From positions 50,422 to 114,421 of the forward strand of contig NZ_JABWGX010000016.1 in the NCBI RefSeq assembly GCF_021730435.1: a stretch of 64,000 bases of DNA. Reading direction: 5' to 3'. The DNA is from Xanthobacter agilis. GTDB taxonomy: Bacteria > Pseudomonadota > Alphaproteobacteria > Rhizobiales > Xanthobacteraceae. Shown here piece by piece: positions 7,426 to 16,661 of the stretch; position 1 is the stretch's first letter, and each line of letters opens with the position of its first letter. Under the pieces are notes generated by a model, which saw only the letters and a list, made by a program, of their open reading frames with translations, was not told the origin of the DNA and did not search any database. A program made the position numbers and the translations under genes.

Positions 7426-9579
7426 TCAGGGCTTGGCGGCGGGCGCGGCGGCGTTCTGCGCCGGAGCGAGGGCCTTCTGCTCCGTATCGACGACGTAGGC
7501 CTTGATGGCCGACACGTCCGCCTGCGTGAGGCGCCCGGCGAAGGAGGGCATGCCGGCGGCCTGCAGCACGCCCTTCAGCACGATGTCGGAGAAGGCGCCC
7601 CGCACGTCGTCCGATGACTGGCGCAGGTCCGGTGTGCGGCCGGTGGTCTTCAGGCTGACGCCGTGGCAGCGCGAGCAGTTGGAGTGGTAGAGCAGGCTGC
7701 CCCTGGCGATGGTGTCGGCGCTCGCCTGCTGGCGGTCCCGGCGCAGGTTGGGCGGCTGGCGCACTGCGGCGGAGTCGGTGGGCTCCTCCAGCTTCGCCGT
7801 GCCGCCGACCTTGAACACCAGCAGGCGATTCTTGAGCCCGGTGCGCGGGGCCTGCATGGCCTCGCCGCCGAACATCACCGCCGCGCCGGCCCAGCCGGTG
7901 AGCACCGCCACATATTGCTGCCCGTCGAGCGCATAGGACACGGGCGCGGCGACGATGCCATCGCGGCCCGGAAACTCCCACAGCGTCTTGCCGCTGTCGG
8001 CGGCATAGGCGAGGAAGCGGCCTTCCGCCGTGCCCTGGAACACGAGGTTGCCGGCGGTGGTCAGGGTGCCGCCGTTCCAGATGTAGGGGTAGGGCACGCG
8101 CCACGCCGCCTTCTGGCGCACCGGGTCCCAGGCCACCAGCGCGCCGCTGACGAGATCGCGCGGCATCTCGGTGAAGTCGGAGAAGCCGGTGGCGGTGTTG
8201 AAGCTGTGCGGAACGAAGGTGAAGTCCTTCTCGTTGCGGTAGACGCCCGGCACCTCCTGGTAGGGAATATAGACGAGGCCGGTCTTCGGATTGAACGACA
8301 TGGACATCCAATTGTGCGCGCCGAACGGGCTCGGCCACATCACGATCGGCTTGTCCTCATAGCGCACGCCGGGCGCCTCCACGGGCCGTCCGGTGCTCAG
8401 ATCGATGCGTTCGGCCCAGGTGACCTTGCCGAATTTCTCCGCGGAGATGAGCTTTCCGGTCTGCCGGTCGAGCACATAGAAGAAGCCGTTCTTCGGCGCC
8501 TGCATCAGCACCTTGCGGGTGGCCCCGTCGATCTCGAGATCGGCGAGGATCATCTGCTGGGTGGCGGTGAAGTCCCAGGCGTCTCCCGGCGTCACTTGGT
8601 AATACCAGGCGAGGCGGCCGGTATCGGGCTTGATGGCGAGGATGGAGGACAGGAACAGGTTGTCGCCGCCGCCGGGGCTGCGGATGTCGCGGTTCCAGGG
8701 CGAGCCGTTGCCGGTGCCCACATAGAGCAGGTCGAGCTCGGGATCATAGGCCATGGAATCCCAGACCGTGCCGCCGCCCCCATATTTCTTCCAGTAATCG
8801 TCGCCCTTCCAGGTCTTGGCGGCCATCTCCAGCTCGGGATGCTCATACGGCTTTGCAGGATCGCCGGGGACCGTGTAGAAGCGCCAGACGAGCTTGCCGG
8901 TGTCTGCGTCGTAAGCGCTGAAGAAGCCGCGCACGCCGAATTCCGCGCCGCCATTGCCGATCACCACCTTGCCTTTGACGACACGGGGCGCGCCGGTGAT
9001 CGTATAGGGCTTGCTCGGGTCGAAGGTCTGCTGCTGCCACACCACTTTTCCGGTGCCGCGATCGAGCGCCACCAGCCGGCCGTCCACGGTGCCGACGAAC
9101 ACCTTGTCGCCCCACAGCGCCACGCCCCGGTTCACGGCGTCGCAGCACAGGTCGTTGCCTTTGGCGCGGTCCACCTGAGGGTCGTAGTGCCACAGGATCT
9201 TGCCGGTCCGGGCGTCGATCGCCACCACCTGGCTCCAGGCCATGGAGGCATAGAGCACGCCGTCCGCCACCAGCGGCGTCGCCTCGAAGCCGCGATCGGT
9301 GTCGAAGTCGAGAGAAAAGGCAAGGCCGAGCTGGTTGACGTTCCGATCATTGATCTGGTCGAGCGGCACATAGCGCTGCTCGGCATAGCCGCGCCCGTGG
9401 CTCAGCCATTGGTCACCGCCCTTTTCAAGGCCGATGATGCGTTCCGCCGTTACGTCGGCCGCCCGCGCGGCCACCGGCGACAGCGCCAGCGCGGCGGCGA
9501 GCAGCCGCGCCAGCCGGCTGCCGGCTGTCCGGACCTGTCGGCCCGATCCCCCTCGGCTGGGGTGTTCCCTGGACACCAT
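7426..9579 (-). CDS. PQQ-dependent quinohemoprotein alcohol dehydrogenase
   Basis: Periplasmic alcohol dehydrogenase of 717 residues with a Sec-type signal peptide (LARLLAAALALSPVAARA, about residues 22-41), an eight-bladed PQQ propeller domain and a C-terminal cytochrome c domain. The vicinal disulfide of this family is visible in NDLCCDAVNRG, the WDF and tryptophan-docking repeats recur (for example GDAWDFTATQQM), and the haem-binding motif CSRCHG lies near the C-terminus. This layout is that of soluble type II qhADH, which passes electrons from alcohols into the periplasmic respiratory chain. No pqq biosynthesis genes are in the window. It is divergent from the AcoR-type activator, with an outer-membrane protein gene between. 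Confidence 0.94.
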   Translation of the reverse strand: MVSREHPSRGGSGRQVRTAGSRLARLLAAALALSPVAARAADVTAERIIGLEKGGDQWLSHGRGYAEQRYVPLDQINDRNVNQLGLAFSLDFDTDRGFEATPLVADGVLYASMAWSQVVAIDARTGKILWHYDPQVDRAKGNDLCCDAVNRGVALWGDKVFVGTVDGRLVALDRGTGKVVWQQQTFDPSKPYTITGAPRVVKGKVVIGNGGAEFGVRGFFSAYDADTGKLVWRFYTVPGDPAKPYEHPELEMAAKTWKGDDYWKKYGGGGTVWDSMAYDPELDLLYVGTGNGSPWNRDIRSPGGGDNLFLSSILAIKPDTGRLAWYYQVTPGDAWDFTATQQMILADLEIDGATRKVLMQAPKNGFFYVLDRQTGKLISAEKFGKVTWAERIDLSTGRPVEAPGVRYEDKPIVMWPSPFGAHNWMSMSFNPKTGLVYIPYQEVPGVYRNEKDFTFVPHSFNTATGFSDFTEMPRDLVSGALVAWDPVRQKAAWRVPYPYIWNGGTLTTAGNLVFQGTAEGRFLAYAADSGKTLWEFPGRDGIVAAPVSYALDGQQYVAVLTGWAGAAVMFGGEAMQAPRTGLKNRLLVFKVGGTAKLEEPTDSAAVRQPPNLRRDRQQASADTIARGSLLYHSNCSRCHGVSLKTTGRTPDLRQSSDDVRGAFSDIVLKGVLQAAGMPSFAGRLTQADVSAIKAYVVDTEQKALAPAQNAAAPAAKP

Positions 9580-9651
9580 GGATATCCTCCCAAATGCGTT
9601 CTTGTTTGCTTTGATCGATAGTTACGCGAACGATCAGATCTGGCCCACGCT

Positions 9652-10602
9652 TCAAAACACCTGCATCAGGCGCACGGTGCCGCGGAAATCCTCTTCGAAC
9701 CCGCCGGAGGTGTTGAAATCGCGCTGCACCATTCCCATCACCTGGAAGGTGGGGGTGATGAACTTGGAGAGTTCAAACCGCAATTGGTCCTTCTGTGTCG
9801 CGGCGCCGGTGGCCACGCCATCGAGATACTGGGAGCCACCCCAGTATCTCGAATAACCCGCCGCCGCCGACCAGGTTTCGGCGAAGGCGTAGGAAAGCCA
9901 GAGCTGGAACTGGTAGGTGTTGTCCTGGGACAGGGTCTGGGTGCCGGTGCCGGCATCGGAATTGTTGCCGTACCACATGACGTCGCCGGCAATCTGGAAC
10001 GCGAAGCCGTTGGCGAAGCCCTGGTAATAGCCAGCCTGGAGATCCAGCTTCCAGCGGTTCTCGCCCATGTTGAGGGCGTCATTCTCGTCGTATTGACCCA
10101 GGGGCAGATAGAGAAACGGGGTTATGCCAAAATAGCTCTGGGTCGTCTTGTCGTTGTAGAGCCACAGCGTGCTGACGAGGATCGGGTCGGCGAGCCCGGC
10201 GGCGGAGCTTAGTTCGCTGCCGTTGAGGCGGGCATTATAGGCGGTGCCGGCCGGCAGCAGCACCTGGATGTCGGCGCGGAACCCGCCGATGTCGAAATAA
10301 TGCACGTACCTCAGGATATCCACATAGGTGTCGATGCCGGTATTGTTTGATAGCGTTTGGCCGGATGTGGTCGTGTATTGAGAGCTCGTGGTATAGGTGC
10401 TGTAGAACAAGAGCAGATTGGTGCCCGCCGGAGCCGGCACATAGTCGCTGGAATTGACGTCCACGGCCTGGGCCGCCTGCGGCGCCAGGATCGCCATGGC
10501 GATCGCGAGCCCCGTCGCGCCCGCCGTCGCGCGCCATCCCCCGGCATCGCCTGTCAAAGGCGCGGGCCGCAGCCGCCCCCTCGTGACCAGACTCCTCTTC
10601 AT
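9652..10602 (-). CDS. SphA/MetA-like outer-membrane protein
   Basis: Secreted beta-rich protein of 316 residues with an N-terminal signal sequence (AIAMAILAPQAAQA, cleavage near residue 36) and many alternating aromatic strands (FGITPFLYLPLGQYDEND, LDLQAGYYQGF), ending in Phe. It resembles the phenol MetA-pathway/transporter family (SphA-like), predicted outer-membrane channels often found beside alcohol or aromatic oxidation genes. The ATG at 10602 is chosen for its GGGAGG ribosome-binding site 6-7 bases upstream and its signal peptide. The frame is open 83 codons further upstream, but that part is not protein-like. It lies 72 bases upstream of the alcohol dehydrogenase and is probably co-transcribed, giving substrate access to the periplasm. 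Confidence 0.82.
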   Translation of the reverse strand: MKRSLVTRGRLRPAPLTGDAGGWRATAGATGLAIAMAILAPQAAQAVDVNSSDYVPAPAGTNLLLFYSTYTTSSQYTTTSGQTLSNNTGIDTYVDILRYVHYFDIGGFRADIQVLLPAGTAYNARLNGSELSSAAGLADPILVSTLWLYNDKTTQSYFGITPFLYLPLGQYDENDALNMGENRWKLDLQAGYYQGFANGFAFQIAGDVMWYGNNSDAGTGTQTLSQDNTYQFQLWLSYAFAETWSAAAGYSRYWGGSQYLDGVATGAATQKDQLRFELSKFITPTFQVMGMVQRDFNTSGGFEEDFRGTVRLMQVF

Positions 10603-11006
10603 CCGTTTCCTCCCCCGTGTGTTGTCCTTGGCCTGCGCGGTCCGCTTGGAGCCGATGCGCGCCGGCGGACATGGCTCCGCCGGCGCCCTGGACGGCGTGC
10701 CGGCGACATGCCCGATCGGCCTGCCGATGGGGCATGCCTTGAAGACCTTTGAAGTATGTGGCTTCGATATTCGGCTAGGTTCCGTGCATTCTATTTTTGA
10801 TGTACGAACATCGCGGAACTTCAACTTCTCCCCGTCGCATTCTTTTTGCATCGTGCGCCGATGGAGGAGAGAGCAAGACGCGGGCCAATTGCGCGCAACG
10901 CTCGACGGCGCTGGAAAGGCGTTTATATTTCAATAGACTGGACCAAGGATCGAAGTCTCTGCCAAGACCAAGGACACGTCCGCCGCTGGCCAAGTTGTTC
11001 CATCGG
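10603..11006. other. Divergent intergenic region, no gene found
   Basis: Roughly 400 bases between the SphA-like gene and the AcoR-type regulator, both reading outwards. It should contain the promoter of the alcohol-oxidation operon. I looked for a -24/-12 (GG-N10-GC) sigma-54 promoter on the minus strand and found no convincing match. The part around 10740-10860 is more AT-rich than its surroundings. Confidence 0.5.
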
Positions 11007-11032
11007 TGAGACAGTGTCTCAAAAATGAGACA
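11007..11032 (+). promoter_or_regulatory. TGAGACA palindrome plus third half-site before the activator gene
   Basis: Perfect 15-bp palindrome TGAGACAgTGTCTCA at 11007-11021 followed by a further TGAGACA at 11026-11032, ending 14 bases before the activator start codon. Palindromes of this type serve as upstream activator sites for AcoR-class regulators. Its position suggests autoregulation. Confidence 0.6.
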
Positions 11033-11046
11033 ATCGGGAGGAACGG

Positions 11047-12954
11047 ATGAGGACTGACCCAATGCCCCGGGACCAAAGGCGCTCCCTCGCGCGCCGCTGC
11101 TTCCTGGAAGGCGAACCGGTCCCGGAGGGGCTGGTTTCGGCTTCCGTGCTCCGCTCCTGGGAGCGATCCCGACACTATGGCCTCAGCGTCGGGGACAAGG
11201 TTCTTCACGGCCCGATCCGGGCTCCGGACCTGCGCGATGCCAGGGCCGGCCTGCAGGCGCTGCTGAATATCGCCGTGCCGGAACTCGGGCGCCTGCACGA
11301 AGCCCTGCCGCACGGGCAATGGATGCTCGCCTGCATCAGCGACGCGGGCGTGGTGCTCACCTCGATCGGCCGCGTCAAGGCGGGGGAGCTGTCGTCCGGC
11401 TTGCGCGCCGGCAACCGGCTGCACGAGCCGGCGGCTGGCACCACCGGCCCCGGCTGCGCCTTGGCGGAGCGCCGACCCGTCATCATTTCAGCCGGCGAGC
11501 ATTATCTCGACGAGGCGAGCCGCTTCAGTTGCGCCGCGGTGCCGCTGTTCGACCACCTGGGGCGGATGGTCGGCGTGCTCAATGCCAGCAGCAGCAGCGA
11601 TTGCCGCCCCATCCAGTTGCTCGACGCCCTGGTGCTGTCGTCCAAGGCCATTCAGCGCGAACTGGTACGCCATCAGACGGCCGCCGCCTATCTGCACTTC
11701 CACGCCCGCGCCGACATGCTCGGCACGCCGCTGGAAGGGGTGCTCGCGATCGGCCCGGACGGGGAGATCGTCGGCGCCAATGACGACGCGCGCGGCGCCT
11801 TGCGCGAGGGCGCGGCCGATCTGGAGGGGCTGGCGGTGGAAGCTCTGCTCGGCTGTTCCCTGGCACGCCTCCTGGACGGCGTGGGCGATGCCCCGCGCCG
11901 GCTGGTCCTTGGCAATGGGCTGTGCCTGCACGCGCGGGTCGAGCGGCCGCGGAAGGCGCGGCTTGCCCTTGCGGCAGGCCGGCCCGGCGCCGATCGGGGG
12001 GCGGCCGAGGAGACGGAGCCAGCGATCTCCCGCGCTCTGCGTCATGTCACCCATGCCATGCAGCGGCAGCTTCCGGTGCTGATCCAGGGTGAAACCGGCA
12101 CCGGCAAGGAAGTGTTCGCCCGCGCCAGCCACGCGGCGAGCGCCCGCGCCCAGGGGCCGTTCGTGGCGGTCAATTGCTCGGCCATCCCCGCCGATCTGAT
12201 CGAGGCCGAACTGTTCGGCTATGAGGATGGCGCGTTCACGGGGGCGCGTCGCGGCGGCGCGTCCGGCCGGTTCGAGCAGGCCCATGGCGGCACCGTCCTG
12301 CTCGACGAAATCGGCGACATGCCCCTGGCGCTTCAGCCGAAACTGTTGCGGGTGCTGCAGGAGCGGCGCATCGCCCGGCTCGGCGGCGGGGCGGAACGCC
12401 CGATCGACGTGGCGGTGGTGTGCGCCACCCATCTCGATCTTGAGGCGCTGGTGGCACAGAAGCGGTTTCGCGAGGATCTCTATTACCGCATCAATGGCGT
12501 GCGGGTGAGCCTTCCGCCGCTGCGGGAACGGGCGGATTTCCCGCAGATCGTGGCGCACATCCTGCAACGGGAGGGGGGTGGGTTCCAGCTCTCGGACGAT
12601 GCGTTCGCCATCATCGCGGCCTTTTCCTGGCCGGGCAATATCCGCCAGCTCGATACGGTGCTCCGGTTCGCCATCACCGCTCTGGAATGCGAGGGGGAAC
12701 GGGGCGGGATCATCGAAATCGATCATCTGCCCGACGACTTCCGCGCGGCGGCGAGGCGCGCGCCGGGCCTGTCCGCTCCGGGCGCGCGCCTCACGCAGGA
12801 GGTGTCCAGCCTGGAGCGCGGGATCGTGCGCGAGGCGCTGGCCGCCCGCGACGGCAACCGCACCCATGCCGCCCGCGACCTCGGCATTTCCCGCGCCACG
12901 CTCTACCGCAAGCTCGGACCGGCCGTCCGACGCCCGCCCGACGACCCGGTGTGA
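11047..12954 (+). CDS. AcoR-type sigma-54-dependent activator (GAF-AAA+-HTH)
   Basis: Enhancer-binding protein of 635 residues. Residues about 60-230 form a GAF-like sensor region (HGQWMLACISDAGVVL, then CAAVPLFDHLGRMVGVLNAS). About 330-560 is the sigma-54 AAA+ domain with Walker A GETGTGKE (348-355), the sigma-54 contact loop GAFTGA (395-400) and Walker B VLLDEIGDM. The C-terminus is a Fis-type helix-turn-helix (GNRTHAARDLGISRATLYRKL). The intact GAFTGA means it should activate sigma-54 promoters. It is divergent from the alcohol/aldehyde dehydrogenase operon and is its likely regulator, sensing an alcohol or aldehyde (inference). A TGAGACA palindrome sits just before its start. Confidence 0.92.
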   Translation: MRTDPMPRDQRRSLARRCFLEGEPVPEGLVSASVLRSWERSRHYGLSVGDKVLHGPIRAPDLRDARAGLQALLNIAVPELGRLHEALPHGQWMLACISDAGVVLTSIGRVKAGELSSGLRAGNRLHEPAAGTTGPGCALAERRPVIISAGEHYLDEASRFSCAAVPLFDHLGRMVGVLNASSSSDCRPIQLLDALVLSSKAIQRELVRHQTAAAYLHFHARADMLGTPLEGVLAIGPDGEIVGANDDARGALREGAADLEGLAVEALLGCSLARLLDGVGDAPRRLVLGNGLCLHARVERPRKARLALAAGRPGADRGAAEETEPAISRALRHVTHAMQRQLPVLIQGETGTGKEVFARASHAASARAQGPFVAVNCSAIPADLIEAELFGYEDGAFTGARRGGASGRFEQAHGGTVLLDEIGDMPLALQPKLLRVLQERRIARLGGGAERPIDVAVVCATHLDLEALVAQKRFREDLYYRINGVRVSLPPLRERADFPQIVAHILQREGGGFQLSDDAFAIIAAFSWPGNIRQLDTVLRFAITALECEGERGGIIEIDHLPDDFRAAARRAPGLSAPGARLTQEVSSLERGIVREALAARDGNRTHAARDLGISRATLYRKLGPAVRRPPDDPV

Positions 12955-13391
12955 GGGCGATCCGCGCCGCGCGCCGCCGACGCCGGTCGCAAGCGGCGCT
13001 GGCATCCATCGGCAATCGCGGCCGAAGACGGGCACGCAGAGTCTTGCTGCCGCATGAGGTTATAGCGAAGGGGCAGAATGCGCGGCGGAAGGAGCGGGTG
13101 GCGGTGCCGGAGCATTTCATCGACCTGCGCCAGCGTCGAGACCCTTGCCTTCCGCAAGGGCCTTACCGCCGACCATCTTCATCGCCGACCATGGGGATGA
13201 TCCGCGCGCGCCATCGCCAAGGCGGCGGCGCGGCTCAATGCGGTGCGGGCGAACGGGCTGAACCCGGCGGATCCGGTGCGGCCGGCGCTGGTGCCGGGCG
13301 ATCGGGATCGCATCCCGCCGGTGAGCCTGGACAAAAGCCGCGCGGCGCCCGTCCCCCTCCGGCCCGGCGCGAACACCGGGGCCGAACGGCC
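12955..13391. other. Intergenic stretch, possibly degenerate
   Basis: About 440 bases between the activator and the convergent DeoR-family gene. Open frames here are short, Arg/Pro-rich and without ribosome-binding sites, typical of GC-rich non-coding DNA. I recognise nothing functional. Confidence 0.5.
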
Positions 13392-14189
13392 TCAACCGGC
13401 GCGGGTTTCTCCGCTCGCGCCCTTGGCGGCCACCTCGGGGGTGCGAATGCGCACGCCGGAGGCGCGGCAGCGGGAGGCGAATTCCGGCGGCGGCGGGCTG
13501 TCGGACACGATGGTGTCGACGGCGGACAATTGGCACACCTTCACCGGCGCCTCGCGCCCGAACTTGGTGTGGTCGGCGATCACCCAGGATTCCTGGGCCT
13601 GCTGCATGGCGGCGCGGGCGAACTCCGCCTCGAACAGATGGAAATCCCCCAATTCCCCGGCGAGGGTGATGCCACCCACCGAGATGAAGGCATAGCGCAC
13701 CTGAAACTGGCGGATGAAGTCGATGGTGGACGGCCCCATGGCCGAGCCATCCTCGCCCGCCAGCTCACCGCCGGACATGAACACCCGGTTGCCGTTCTTG
13801 GAGGCGAGGCGGTGGGCGATCTGCACCGAATGGGTCACCACCGTGAGCCGCGAATGGCTGGAGAGCGCATCGGCCACGTAAGCGGAGGTCGTGCCATTGT
13901 CGAGGATCAGGCTGTCGCCGTCCTGCACCTGATCGCGCACGAGCGCGGCCACCGCCCATTTGGCGTCGTTGTTCACATGCATGCGGCGCTGGAACGGCGG
14001 CTCCTCCCCCACCTCCGGAATCATGATGCCGCCGTGGAAGCGCAGCAGCGTGCCGTCCTCGATCAGGGGCTGGATGTTGCGGCGGATGGTCTCCGTGGAC
14101 ACGGACAGCCGCAAGGCGAGCTCGGCGATGGAATAGCTGCCCTTGGCGCGCACCACCTGGAGAATGTCGTTCTGACGCTTGAGAGACAT
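13392..14189 (-). CDS. DeoR/GlpR-family transcriptional regulator
   Basis: Repressor of 265 residues. The N-terminal DeoR HTH spans about residues 3-55 (RQNDILQVVRAKGSYSIAEL, then LSVSTETIRRNIQPL and LLRFHGGI, where most family members have TIRRDL). The C-terminal DeoRC sensor domain shows the phosphate-binding pattern ILDNGTTSAYVADAL and SAVDTIVSD, used to bind phosphorylated sugars or polyols. The ATG at 14189 fits the family start. No sugar-catabolic gene is adjacent. The glpD-glpK genes of this window lie 26 kb away, so a role as GlpR is possible but unsupported. Confidence 0.88.
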   Translation of the reverse strand: MSLKRQNDILQVVRAKGSYSIAELALRLSVSTETIRRNIQPLIEDGTLLRFHGGIMIPEVGEEPPFQRRMHVNNDAKWAVAALVRDQVQDGDSLILDNGTTSAYVADALSSHSRLTVVTHSVQIAHRLASKNGNRVFMSGGELAGEDGSAMGPSTIDFIRQFQVRYAFISVGGITLAGELGDFHLFEAEFARAAMQQAQESWVIADHTKFGREAPVKVCQLSAVDTIVSDSPPPPEFASRCRASGVRIRTPEVAAKGASGETRAG

Positions 14190-14831
14190 GGGCCAACCGC
14201 GGTTTTCCGACACATCACGGGCGTTCCGCGCCGCCGGATGTTGACATGAATGCCACAAAGCACCGCATCTGTCAGGCTCGTGCACACGAGATCCGCGTCT
14301 TTGCGTGGCCTTTGCGCGCTTTTGACCGCACAGCTCCATGGCGCCGCGAGTTGCCGGTCTCGATCGCACTTCACGCGCCATTGGTCCTGTGAAAAGGTAT
14401 TTAAATACTTCTGAACACCAATTTCGCGCGGCATGACTATGGCGTATCCGGCCGTTCTCGAGGTGGTTGTTTGTCGGAACGCGATGTCTGCGCGGCGTGT
14501 CGTCGCGGCCGGGGGATCCGCGTGTCTGGATCCTCGACGTGTCGCGGCATGGGCGATGGCTCCCGTAGCGCGGGGGATCAGCGCGCGGCGGATGGCGACG
14601 GCGGCCGCATTTTCGTTCACGGCGCTCGCGGCGCGCCGGACCGCGATCAGGCCCGAAGCGTCGCGTGCGAGCTATGAATGGCCCCATGCTGGAGGCCCGC
14701 CTCATGCGTTCGCCGACCTGCGAGTGCGAGCGAAACTGACGCCGCGCCGGTGTAGACTTTCATCCCACGAGAGACATGCGGATCGCTACCGGGTTGGTGA
14801 GCCCCGGAGCGCAGTAGGATCGCGAGGACAC
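14190..14831. other. Intergenic region between DeoR gene and IS-disrupted fragment
   Basis: About 640 bases with no convincing coding sequence or RNA gene. It includes a short AT-rich patch near 14390-14430 (aaggtatttaaatacttctg) that may carry the DeoR-gene promoter. It marks the transition into the accessory island. Confidence 0.45.
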
Positions 14832-14969
14832 ATGGGCTGGTTTGGCAGACTGATAGGCTTTGAAGAGGCAGGGTAGCACGACACGAAGGATCATCTGGAG
14901 GTTCGCGACGGCCGCCTGTATTCTCGCGTCAATGGCCGGTCATTCGGCGTCGGCACGCTGGAGCTGGTG
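14832..14969 (+). pseudogene. 5' fragment of an unidentified gene, cut by IS insertion
   Basis: A plus-strand frame starts MGWFGRLIGFEEAG, hits an in-frame TAG at about 14874, then continues in the same frame with protein-like sequence DHLEVRDGRLYSRVNGRSFG and GTLELV until the IS element begins. The pattern looks like the N-terminus of a real gene that acquired a nonsense mutation and was then split by the insertion. The family is not identified with confidence. Confidence 0.45.
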
Positions 14970-16115
14970 AGGTGGTCCCCATTACGTGGACAGATTGGCG
15001 GCTTTGCTAAGCTTGGTTCTGGTTTGCGTTACGCCGCCATGTTGATGCCGTGGCAGGCCGTGCAGACCTCCTCCGGCGTTCTTCCGCCGAGGGCCGAGTG
15101 GGGCCTCGCGCGATTGTAGTCGGTGCCCTGCCTGCCGATCCCGGCCCGAGCCTCGGAACCGGTCTCGAAGGCGTTGAGGTAGATGCACTCGTATTTCATC
15201 GACCGCCAGAGGCGCTCGATGAACACATTGTCCATCCATCGGCCGCGGCCATCCATGGAGATCCGTACCCCAGCATCCAGCAGCACCCGGGTGAAGCGCG
15301 GGCTGGTGAACTGGCTGCCCTGGTCGGTATTGAAGATGCCGGGCCGCCCGAACCGGGACAAGGCCTCCTCCAGCGCCGCGATGCAGACGTCCGCCTCCAT
15401 GGTGTTGGACCGCCGCCAGAGCAATCCTACGGAGAGAACCCTGCGGCTGTGCCAGTCCATGATCGCGACCAGGTCCAGGAACCCGCGCCGCATCTGGATG
15501 TAGGTGATGTCGGCGCACCAGACCTGGTCGGGCCTGTCGATCGCATAGTCCGAAGGAGATAGGGGAAGATGCGGTGCTGCGGGTGCCGCACCGTGGTCTT
15601 CGGCCGCGGGGAGATGGCGGCCAACCCCATACGGGCCATGAGGCGCCGCACGCGCTTGCGCCCGACCTCATGTCCCTGCCGGCGCAGATGGCGCATCATC
15701 TGCCGCGAGCCGGACCAGGGCGTCTCGAGGAACTGGCCGTCGATCTCTCGCATGATGGCAAGAGGCTCGGGGCTTTCGTTCTGCGGGCCGCCGTAGAAGG
15801 CCGACCGGCTGATGCCGACCAGGGGCGCACTGGCGCGTGATCGGTTGTTGTGGGTGATCCGGTTCGATCAAGTCGCGTTTTGCCCCCACGCTCATCGCCC
15901 GGAGGCCCGACGCATAAAATCCCGTTCCACCACAAGCTGGCCGATCTTGGCATGGAGCGGGTCGATCTCGCTCTCGCGGGCGGCATCGGCGGCTTCCGCC
16001 TTGCCGGAGAACACCGTGGCCATGCCCTCGACGGCTTGCTTCTTCCAGGAGTTGATCATCGTCTGGTGGACGGCCGTGCCTGGCGGCAAGCTGCGCCACC
16101 GTCAGCTCTCCCCGG
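14968..16115 (-). mobile_element. Truncated IS3-family insertion sequence
   Basis: About 1.15 kb. The left end appears to begin TGAGGTGGTCCCCATTACG next to the broken gene. The interior encodes OrfA and OrfB of an IS3-family transposase on the minus strand, both damaged. The other end stops inside orfA (about 16110): the first part of OrfA and the matching inverted repeat are missing, so the right boundary is a deletion junction rather than a true IS end. The element is probably immobile. Confidence 0.75.
15029..16110 (-). pseudogene. Decayed IS3-family transposase (orfA remnant + orfB)
   Basis: OrfA: a C-terminal part is recognisable (QTMINSWKKQAVEGMATVFS, ending KIGQLVVERDFMRRASGR), but it needs a frame change at about 16065 to join the upstream QLAARHG part, and its N-terminus is gone. 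OrfB: the DDE integrase core (rve domain) is recognisable with VAIMDWHSRRVLS, GIFNTDQGSQFTS and SMDGRGRWMDNVFIERLWRS, ending RPHSALGGRTPEEV. A frameshift near 15550 separates the N-terminal helix-turn-helix part (GSRQMMRHLRRQGHEVGRKR) from the catalytic part, and another irregularity lies near 15120. No intact transposase can be made. Confidence 0.8.
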
Positions 16116-16117
16116 CA

Positions 16118-16332
16118 ATCGCGACGCCTGGACGGCCGTGGACCTCTACCGCACCATGCTGGCTGACCGGACTGACGGCGTGCCCTTCATGGCCCTGACG
16201 CTGGAGGCCGTGATCTCAGCCATCGGCGAGACCGGGGACCTTGACCTCGCCGCGCGCCTGCACGAGCGTTACACCGACTTCACACCGGTTCATCGCCTGA
16301 TCGAAGATTGGGAACCCTTCACCGACGAATGA
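16118..16332 (+). pseudogene. 3' gene fragment at the IS deletion junction
   Basis: An open plus-strand frame runs from the IS junction to a TGA at 16332 with protein-like sequence (DAWTAVDLYRTMLADRTDG, GDLDLAARLHERYTDFTPVH, ending DWEPFTDE). It lacks a start codon with a ribosome-binding site. It looks like the C-terminal part of a gene whose front was lost with the IS right end. Function unknown; it may or may not belong to the same original gene as the fragment at 14832. Confidence 0.4.
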
Positions 16333-16400
16333 GCAGAACCAAGCCGATCCGCTCCCATGCCCTGCGCAGCAGAGCGGACCGGCCTTGATACCGCCATGTG

Positions 16401-16420
16401 GTTCATACATTCGTTCATAC
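16401..16420 (+). promoter_or_regulatory. GTTCATAC direct repeats before antitoxin gene
   Basis: GTTCATAC occurs at 16401-16408 and again at 16413-16420, 12 bases apart, just ahead of the GGAAAGGAGC ribosome-binding site. This is a plausible autoregulatory operator for the toxin-antitoxin pair. Confidence 0.45.
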
Positions 16421-16436
16421 GGAAAGGAGCATCGTC

Positions 16437-16661
16437 ATGGTTGCGCTCAAGCTCGGAAAGATCGGCAATTCAGTGGGCGCGGTGCTGCCCAAGGAGGTGC
16501 TGGCCCGCCTCAAGGTGGGACAAGGCGACACCCTCTATCTGACCGAGACCCCGGACGGCTATCACCTGACGCCCTACGAGCCCGAGTTCGAGGCGCAGAT
16601 GGAGGAAGCCCTCAAGATCATGAAGAAGCGCCGCAACGTGCTGCGCGAACTCGCGAAATGA
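16437..16661 (+). CDS. AbrB/MazE-type antitoxin
   Basis: DNA-binding antitoxin of 74 residues. The SpoVT-AbrB swapped-hairpin domain is visible at residues 3-45 (LKLGKIGNSVGAVLPKEVLARLKV and the following GDTLYLTETPDGYHLTP), followed by a short helical tail that would cover the toxin. The ATG at 16437 is preferred over an upstream in-frame ATG at 16398 because a GGAAAGGAGC ribosome-binding site lies just before it and the domain begins there. Its stop overlaps the toxin start (ATGA), the usual arrangement for a co-translated pair. Confidence 0.88.
   Translation: MVALKLGKIGNSVGAVLPKEVLARLKVGQGDTLYLTETPDGYHLTPYEPEFEAQMEEALKIMKKRRNVLRELAK

Noticed and set aside
7663..9621. 652-codon plus-strand frame opposite the alcohol dehydrogenase
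   Set aside because: No domain or ribosome-binding site; the minus-strand enzyme has a signal peptide and haem motif.
10603..11046. A -24/-12 sigma-54 promoter for the alcohol dehydrogenase operon
   Set aside because: No GG-N10-GC element with acceptable flanks was found on the minus strand, although the regulator type predicts one.
14968..16115. Intact IS3 element with functional frameshifting transposase
   Set aside because: The catalytic ORF is broken by a frameshift near 15550, orfA lacks its N-terminus and one terminal repeat is missing.
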